Source of the DNA: Rhipidocladum racemiflorum
Lineage: Eukaryota > Streptophyta > Magnoliopsida > Poales > Poaceae
Assembly: GCA_036346355.1 (NCBI GenBank)
Contig: CM070580.1
Span: 23,985,374 to 24,049,373, forward strand
Reading direction: 5' to 3'
DNA length: 64,000 nucleotides
Part shown: positions 57,943 through 64,000 of the stretch, in pieces
Position numbering within the stretch: the first letter of the stretch is position 1
Layout of the letters: each line of letters starts with the position of its first letter
The notes under the pieces: generated by a model
Database searches by the model: none
The model's input: the letters and a program-made list of their open reading frames with translations, nothing else
Told to the model about the DNA's origin: nothing
Position numbers and translations under genes: made by a program

Positions 57943-58677
57943 CTCTTCTTCTTTTTATTTTTAGCTCGTGTAAATCCTGTAGAAAATAAAACAACCTTTT
58001 GGGTTAAATGAGCAAAGTCGCAGATGTTTGGGTCCTTGCCTGTTTTTCTCGAGTCCGCCTTCAACGTATGCTTACATGATCCAGTTACTGAGAAAAAAAA
58101 AACCAAGTCCCTGCATAAGAGCATATAACATAGATACGAGCAAAGAATCCTTGGAAGAAAGGACGAAATGTTCCTATCATACGGAGCCCCTGCCATGGAC
58201 AAAGGTCGTGCCCTTACTGTTGCGAGCACGAGTTTGTTCATGGGAAAGTTAAGGGATGCTTTGGTCGTAACGATTTTTGAACGATTTAAACAGGTCGATT
58301 GCATCGAGAGAGGTATGAGCACGAGCATTGTTACTTGCACAGAGTAGACGAGCTTTAAACCAACAATACGTAGAGCCACCATACCCGAGTGGTCACTGAA
58401 CCGGGCTTAAAGTGGATGCTCGCGCTCGACCACGCATACAGTGAAGAGCTACTGTGGAAAGTGAACGATTGGGCGAGCATCCGGCCGGGGGCCAAGGGAA
58501 ATGGTGCGCACATACTTGTCGGATAAGCTCGTCCGCAGTGGTGGTAGACGACGATGCTCGTTCGACAAAGCGAGGACAAAACATGAGAAGGAAAGGAAAT
58601 GTTTTATAGGGAACAAACGCAAGGGGTGCGAGATAGAGTGCAGCGTCTAAACGTAGAATTCTGTGATTGATCAATGT
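57943..58677. other. Spacer between convergent accessory gene and pol, element 2
   Basis: Homologous to 22400-23030 in element 1. No coding sequence; it should contain the 3' ends of both opposing transcripts. Confidence 0.6.
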
Positions 58678-61600
58678 TCAGTCTTTGGCGAGCTCCCGAC
58701 CGTCCTCCATCGCGAGGCGAACAGCCCCCGGGCGTGCTGTGGATACGACCGTGTAGGGTCCCTCCCATCTTGGGGTCAGCTTATTGGCTTTCGACAGGTC
58801 TTGAAGTCTTCGTAAGACCATGTCACCAACTTGCAGGGACCTTGGTCGGACTGACTTGGCTGCGTACCTACGGAGAGCTTGTAGGTAAATCGCAGACCGG
58901 AGCAGCGCCCGTTCACGTGTTGCTTCGACGAGGTCTAGGTCGAGGAGGCGTTCAACCTCCTGGTCGACAGAATCGATCAGCTGCACCCTTGGGGAACCTA
59001 GCACAATTTCGGCAGGCAGAATGGCCTCCGCACCGTAGATGAGTTGGAAAGGCGTTTCGCCTGTGGCTCGACTCGTCGTGGTGCGGACGGACTAAAGAAC
59101 GGAGGGAAGCTCATCCACCCACTGCTGCCTGTGCTGGTTGAGGCTCTTGAAGACCCTCTTTTTTATGCCCTGGACTAACTGCCCATTCGCTCGTTCGGCT
59201 ACTCCGTTGCTCTGTGGATGCGCCACAGAGGTGAAATAGACCTTGGTCCCGACCTCCTCGCAGTAACTTTGGAATAGTTCACTGGTGAACTGGGTCCCAT
59301 TATCTGTGATGAGACGGTTGGGTATCCCGAACCGAGTTATCACATTGCTACGGAGGAACCTCTTGGCCGCCTGGGCCGAGATGGTTGAGACGGGCTCGGC
59401 CTCTATCCACTTAGTGAAAGTGTCGATGGCCACGAGCAAATACTTGCAGCCTTTCTGACCCCGGGGAAAAGGTCCAAGGACGTCGAGCCCCCAGGTCGAG
59501 AATGGCCACGAAAGCGGTATGGTTTGCAGGGCGTATGCTGGCTGTCGGGCTTTGCGAGCATGGAACTGGCATGCTCGGCAGGTCGTTACGATCGACCGTG
59601 CGTCCGTCAAGGCCGTAGGCCAGTAGTAACCCAATCGGAAGGCCTTGCTCACAAGCGTTCTAAAAGACGAGTGAGCTCCGCACATTCCTTCATGGATATC
59701 ACGGAGAAGGTATTGGCCCTCCTCCTGAGAGACGCATCTGGAAAGGATTCCTAATGCGCCTTTTCGGTATAGGTCGCCTTCGATCAGTTTGTACTGAGAA
59801 GATCGCCTAGTTAGCCGGGAACACTCAGCTTCTTCCTCGGGCAATGTCCCATGCGCAAGGTATTGGATAAATGGTGTCATCCAACTTGCACTTTGCTCGA
59901 GGAAGGAGACCCTACCGTCGGTCTCTGGTGCCTCCTCTTCAGAGGGAATGGAGGGCTTATATAGGTGCTTGACAAGCACCCCCGCCGGAGCGGTAGTTTG
60001 AGAGGAACCGACCTTAGACATTTGGTCGGCCAGGGAATTATCTTTCCTGGGGATGTAGATTACTTCGAAATTCCTGAAGTATTTCTCCATCTTCCTTACT
60101 TCGGCCAGGTACAGCGCCATTGAGGTATCGGAACACTGATACTCCTTGTTGACCTGGTTTACGACCAACTGTGAATCGCCCCTCACAGTGAGCCGTTGGA
60201 CTCCTAGCGATTTACATACCCGAAGTCCAGCCAAGAAGCCTTCGTATTCCGCCGCGTTGTTGGTCACGGCGAAATGTAGTTGGATGGCATACTGAAGTTG
60301 CTCTCCATCCGGGGAGACCAAGACGATGCCAGCCCCCGAGCGCTCGTATGCTCGGGATCCATCGAAATACAAGGTCCAGGAGTTTTCCCTTGAACCGTTG
60401 GCTTCGCTGGCTGGTGGTGCTAGAGATGACCATTCTGCCACGAAGTCAGCGAGGACTTGAGATTTGATTGCCATGCGGGCCGAAAACATTATCTCGAATT
60501 CGGCGAGCTCTATTGCCCATTTGGCTATGCGACCACTGGCGTCCTGGTTTTTCAGGATTTCCCTGAGCGGGAAGCTGATCGGCACCACGATCTTGTGGGC
60601 TTGAAAGTAGTGGCGCAACTTCCTGGAGGCCATCAGCAATGAGTACAGTAGTTTCTGGACCTCGGGGTAACACTCCTTTGGTCCATGAAGTACTTCGCTG
60701 ACATAATAGATAGGTCGTTGGGAACCACCTCTCTCCACTGCTAACACCGCGCTTACCGCCTGCGGGGTCGACGCCAGGTATAGTAGCAATTCTTCCCCTG
60801 CTGCAGGTGTGACGAGGACGGGCGGCTTGGAAATGTACCGTTTTAGTTCTTCGAATGGGTGATCAGCTTCCTCTGTCCACGTGAAGCCATCGTGCTTGCG
60901 GAGGGCTTTAAAGAAGGGTAGTCCTCGCCCCCGGTAGGAAATGAACCGGCTTAAAGCGGCCATTCTCCCGGTCAGAGCTTGCACTTCCTTCGCGCACGTG
61001 GGCGACCTCATGTTCTCAATGGCTTCGATTTTCTCCGGGTTTGCCCCGACGCCTTGTGGTCTGACCATGTAGCCGAGCACCTTGCCGTCTTTCACGCCGA
61101 ACACGCATTTTTCTGGATTTAGCTTTATTTGATGCTTATTGAGGTTACAGAAGGTTTCTTCCAAATCAGCAACGTGACCCGAAGTACTCTTGCTTTTTAC
61201 AACTATGTCGTCGACATAGACCTGCAATTTCGACCTACTTGGTCTGCGAAAGTTTTCTGCATGAGGCGCTGAAAGGTTGCTCCCGCATTTCTTAGACCGA
61301 AAGACATGGTCGTATAGCAGAAGGTACCGAACGGGGTGATGAAGGAAGTCTTTTCTTCGTCTTCGCGCGACAGGCTGATCTGATGATAGCCTGAATAGGC
61401 ATCTAGGAAGCTCATGGTTTGCGATCCCGCCGTCGCGTCGACCAATTGATCTATGCGAGGCAACGGATAGTTGTCTTTCGGGCATGCCGCGTTTAGACCC
61501 GTGTGATCGACGCACATGCGCCACTTGCCTCCTTTCTTTCTGACCAAGACTGGATTGGCTAGCCACTCGGAGTGTTCGACCTCTCTGATGAAGCCAGCTT

Positions 61601-61706
61601 TTAGGAGTTTGTCGAGTTCCTCCCGGATGATCGCTTTGTTTTTAGGAAAAGCGTCTAAGTTTCTGTCGTCTTGGTTTTTGTCGGTGAATCGCTGCTTTGT
61701 GCTCAA
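58678..61706 (-). pseudogene. Reverse transcriptase, RNase H and integrase of gypsy element 2
   Basis: Reverse transcriptase starts in a frame from 61706 with IIREELDKLLKAGFIREVEH and WRMCVDHTGLNAACPKDNYP, then needs one frameshift near 61225 to reach VYVDDIVVKSK and continue without interruption for over 2 kb. RNase H (YFDGSRA, NNAAEYEG, GDSQLV, SLADQ) and integrase (HEGMCGAH, CRACQ, GLDVLGP, TDNGTQF, GVAERANG) retain all catalytic residues. A TAG at 59094-59092 replaces the Trp codon found in element 1 (VLWSVRT). The integrase C-terminal part resumes at 59004-58678. Two lesions therefore separate this copy from a continuous pol frame. Confidence 0.88.
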
Positions 61707-61794
61707 TCACCTCCCTAGGGACCCCGGGCATGTCGGATGGTTCCCAGGCGAACGCACCCGAGCTTGCCCGGAGGAAGGTGATGAGCTCGAGTTC

Positions 61795-62874
61795 CTATTT
61801 GGGATCTAAGGAAGATCCCAAATGCACGACTTTGGCCGGTTCCGACTCGTTGAGCGGAACAGCTTTGGTCTCTCCTCCAGGTTGGAGGGCAAGTTTAGGC
61901 CGGGAATATTTCAGCTCTTGGTCAGGGCCGCGAGTGGGTAACTGACCGACCATATCCAACGTCCTTTCGTCGCAATTGAGTGCAGACTTGTGGTTCCCTT
62001 TTATGGTTATGACCCCATTTGGTCCGGGAATCTTCAGGCTCTGATACGCGTGATGTGAAGCGGCCATGAATTTGGCCAGGGCCGGCCTGCCGAGGATGGC
62101 GTTGTAGGCCGATTCGAAGTCTACCACCTCGAAGGTGATTAGCTCCGTTCTGAAGTTACTCGGGCCGCCGAAAGTCACGGGCAGGACGACCTGTCCCAGA
62201 GGTTTGATCGAGGTGCCCGAGACTATGCCGAAGAAGGGTACGGCTACACTTTTGATTTTGGAACGAGGAATCTGCATCTCGTCCAAAACCTTAGCTGAAA
62301 TAAGGTCCAAAGAGCTCCCGGAGTCTATGAGGACCCGACCGACGACAGTGTTGCTGATGGTGGGGCTCACGACCATCGGAAGCCTCTGTGGTTTGGTCAT
62401 TCCAAGGGGACAATCGTCCTTGGAGAAGGTGAGGGACAACTCAGACCATTTGAGTTGCTGCACTGGAGGTTTACCTTGGGTGACATGGTGCACTTCCCTC
62501 GCAGCGTCCTTTAAGTCCCGGCGAGATTTATAGGCAGAGGAGCCCCCGAAGATAACCGCGATGTGGTTCTGCGGTTCTTGATATTCCATGCCATCTTCGT
62601 TTTCTTCAACGGGCTGCTTGCCCTTGCCGTTTTCACCCTGCTCTGGAAGCGACGGCATGGGACCCCTGCCACTGTAAAACTGCTCCAGGCGGTAGGTCCA
62701 CGTTCGGCAATTCCGTAGGTCATGCCCGTGTGCCTGGTGAAGCGGGCGATGAGGTCGCCCGTTGATCTGCTGGCCACCTCGGTCGCGAGGCCTGTATGGT
62801 TGTCCTCTTCCCGAAGCGTTAAACCCCGGCGCTACATTGGGTTGCTCGGGGCTGTTGTTGTTCCACCGCGGCAA
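61795..62874 (-). pseudogene. gag nucleocapsid knuckle and aspartic protease, element 2
   Basis: A 359-codon frame with zinc-knuckle remnant (HQAHGHDLRNC; the first Cys appears as Arg in PHRPLHQAHGHD), then VLIDSGSSLDLISAKVLDEM, the protease active site, and the post-protease region ending GSSLDPK at 61795. Compared with element 1 this frame runs further before ending. A stop separates it from the reverse transcriptase start. Confidence 0.78.
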
Positions 62875-63991
62875 CCATGCCCGGTGGGAGCTGCTTTTTC
62901 TTCTTCTTCTTGATCTTCTTATCCACGGAGTTCGAGCCCTTTTTTATGGCGAAGGTTTCTAGCCCGGGCTGAGGCGGCAGCTTTCCTTCATCCAGCATTT
63001 TCTTCCACTGGACGGCCTCGTCTGCGTTGGCATACCGATCAGCCATTCGGAAGAGCTCGTTTGCCGTCAGATCCAGATGGATCTCCAGGTTCTGCGTGAA
63101 GCGCACGTCCCGCACCCCGAACTTGAAGGCTCGGACGACGGCCTCGTCCGATATGTTCGGGATCGAGTTCCGGACCTGGATGAACCTCTGGACGAATCGC
63201 CGCAAGGTTTCTCCGTTAAATGCGTATCAGAAGCGCTCCAGTCGCGCTCCTTTCCCGGCGGATGTAACAGCTCACGAAAATTTGCTCGGGCGCGGTCTTT
63301 GGCTGCCCCGAGATCGTATGGAGCTCTCCTTTTGGTTGAAGAGCCACGTGCGAGCAGCTCCGTCCAGAACCGTCGGCAGATAATTCGCCATCACCCCTTC
63401 ATCGCCTCCGGCGGCGAGGATGGCGGTGGTATATATCGAAAGAAATTCATCCGGGTTCTGGGTCCCGTTGAACCTTTCGATGTGGCCGGGCTTGAACCTG
63501 TTCGGCCATGCGACATTCCGGAGAGAGCTCGTGAAGGCCTGGCAACCGAAGCTCGGGGTTTCGCGGTGAAACCCTCGGTCATAGCGGCCTCCGCGCGTGT
63601 CTTCCGCCCGACGCCCCGTACGCGGGCCGAGCCGGGAGAAGACTTCATGCGACGGTCGTGCCGTCGACCGCTTGGTCGTGGAGCATTCAGAACGCTCGTA
63701 ATCCGGACGATTGTAGAGGTGTCGTTCCGAGATCCCCCTGGAACTGTTCCGAGGAACTTCCCGGATCAGGTTAGCGGCCTGGGGCGATCTCCGAGCATGG
63801 CTCCGAGATTCATCTCTGTGCGAGCGCACGGGGGAGCGTCTGCGATGGTCCTGGGAAACACTCCGGGCAGCTCGGTCGTGGGGAGGATCCAAGACTTTCA
63901 GCTCAGCGGCAAGCCTCTCCAGATCTTCGGCCACGACCTTGCCCACGGCCTCTAGGTCCACTTGCTCGGGGAAGCTGCGCAGGTCGCGCAC
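62819..63991 (-). pseudogene. gag core of gypsy element 2
   Basis: Two minus frames: 63991-63272, with MRDLRSFPEQVDLEAVGKVV, an Arg/Ser-rich linker and FKPGHIERFNGTQNPDEFLS; and 63205-62819, with RRFVQRFIQVRNSIPN, LTANELFRMADRYANADEAV and a KKIKKKKKKQ basic stretch. A frame break lies near 63230-63270. The N-terminal portion equivalent to 16450-17030 of element 1 is outside the window. Confidence 0.78.
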
Positions 63992-64000
63992 GACCGCCGC

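Larger units (their letters stand above)
53773..64000 (-). mobile_element. Tat-like Ty3-gypsy retrotransposon 2, 5' end outside the window
   Basis: Same family as element 1 but on the opposite strand: 3' LTR at 53773-54393, accessory gene on + (54810-57942), integrase, RNase H and reverse transcriptase on - (58678-61706), protease and gag on - (61795-63991). About 1.3 kb (gag start, primer site and 5' LTR) should lie beyond 64000. It has no nested copia element, so it shows the uninterrupted accessory gene. Pol is better preserved than in element 1. Confidence 0.93.

Noticed and set aside
1..64000. tRNA, rRNA, snoRNA or miRNA genes
   Set aside because: No cloverleaf with A- and B-box or other RNA-gene signature was noticed. 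The TGGTATCGAGC and TGGCGCC strings are retroelement primer-binding sites. A structure-based scan was not possible.

Overview
This is nuclear DNA from a flowering plant, almost certainly a grass. Evidence: GC-rich host coding exons, plant-type split and intronless genes, MITE, Helitron and MULE families typical of grasses, and about 40 kb of Ty3-gypsy and Ty1-copia retrotransposon sequence. Three host genes are visible: the 3' end of a CrRLK1L (FERONIA/THESEUS-type) receptor-like kinase (2-205, +); a complete eight-exon type IIA (ER-type) Ca2+-ATPase gene, ECA (1004-6618, -); and a complete intronless half-size ABCG transporter resembling rice ABCG5/RCN1 (37194-39551, +). From memory, rice carries an ECA gene and ABCG5 close together on chromosome 3, so this looks like a collinear segment swollen by transposons; this was not checked here.

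Layout. 1-6.6 kb: host genes, tail to tail, with a small MITE between them. 6.6-15.7 kb: ECA upstream DNA with a MULE-type MITE, exon-like remnants of an unidentified gene, a copia-LTR-like block, hAT-type MITEs and a Helitron fragment. 15757-34952: a Tat-like Ty3-gypsy element (635-bp LTRs, TSD ATTAG) with gag-pol on + and an accessory gene on -. That accessory gene is interrupted by a 7.7-kb Ty1-copia deletion derivative (24785-32506, -, TSD GACTC). 35-37 kb: MITE-rich upstream region of ABCG5. 37.2-39.6 kb: ABCG5. 39.8-43.5 kb: two MULE-type foldback elements, a Helitron and a decayed LTR element hosting one of each. 43.5-48.9 kb: intergenic DNA with a roughly 1.1-kb-spaced duplication. 48.9-53.8 kb: a palindromic copia 3'-end remnant, split by a non-autonomous gypsy element (49538-53071, TSD AGTTT) that carries tandem repeat arrays instead of genes. 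53773-64000: a second copy of the Tat-like element in the opposite orientation, cut by the window edge.

The host genes have clean frames and consensus splice sites. The retroelements carry matching terminal motifs, primer-binding sites and target-site duplications but mostly broken reading frames. The most interesting structure is the antisense, intron-containing accessory gene shared by both gypsy copies, together with the matching non-autonomous element that has the same LTR ends and primer-binding site. No RNA gene, CRISPR array or bacterial-type system was found. All identifications rest on motif reading, without database searches.
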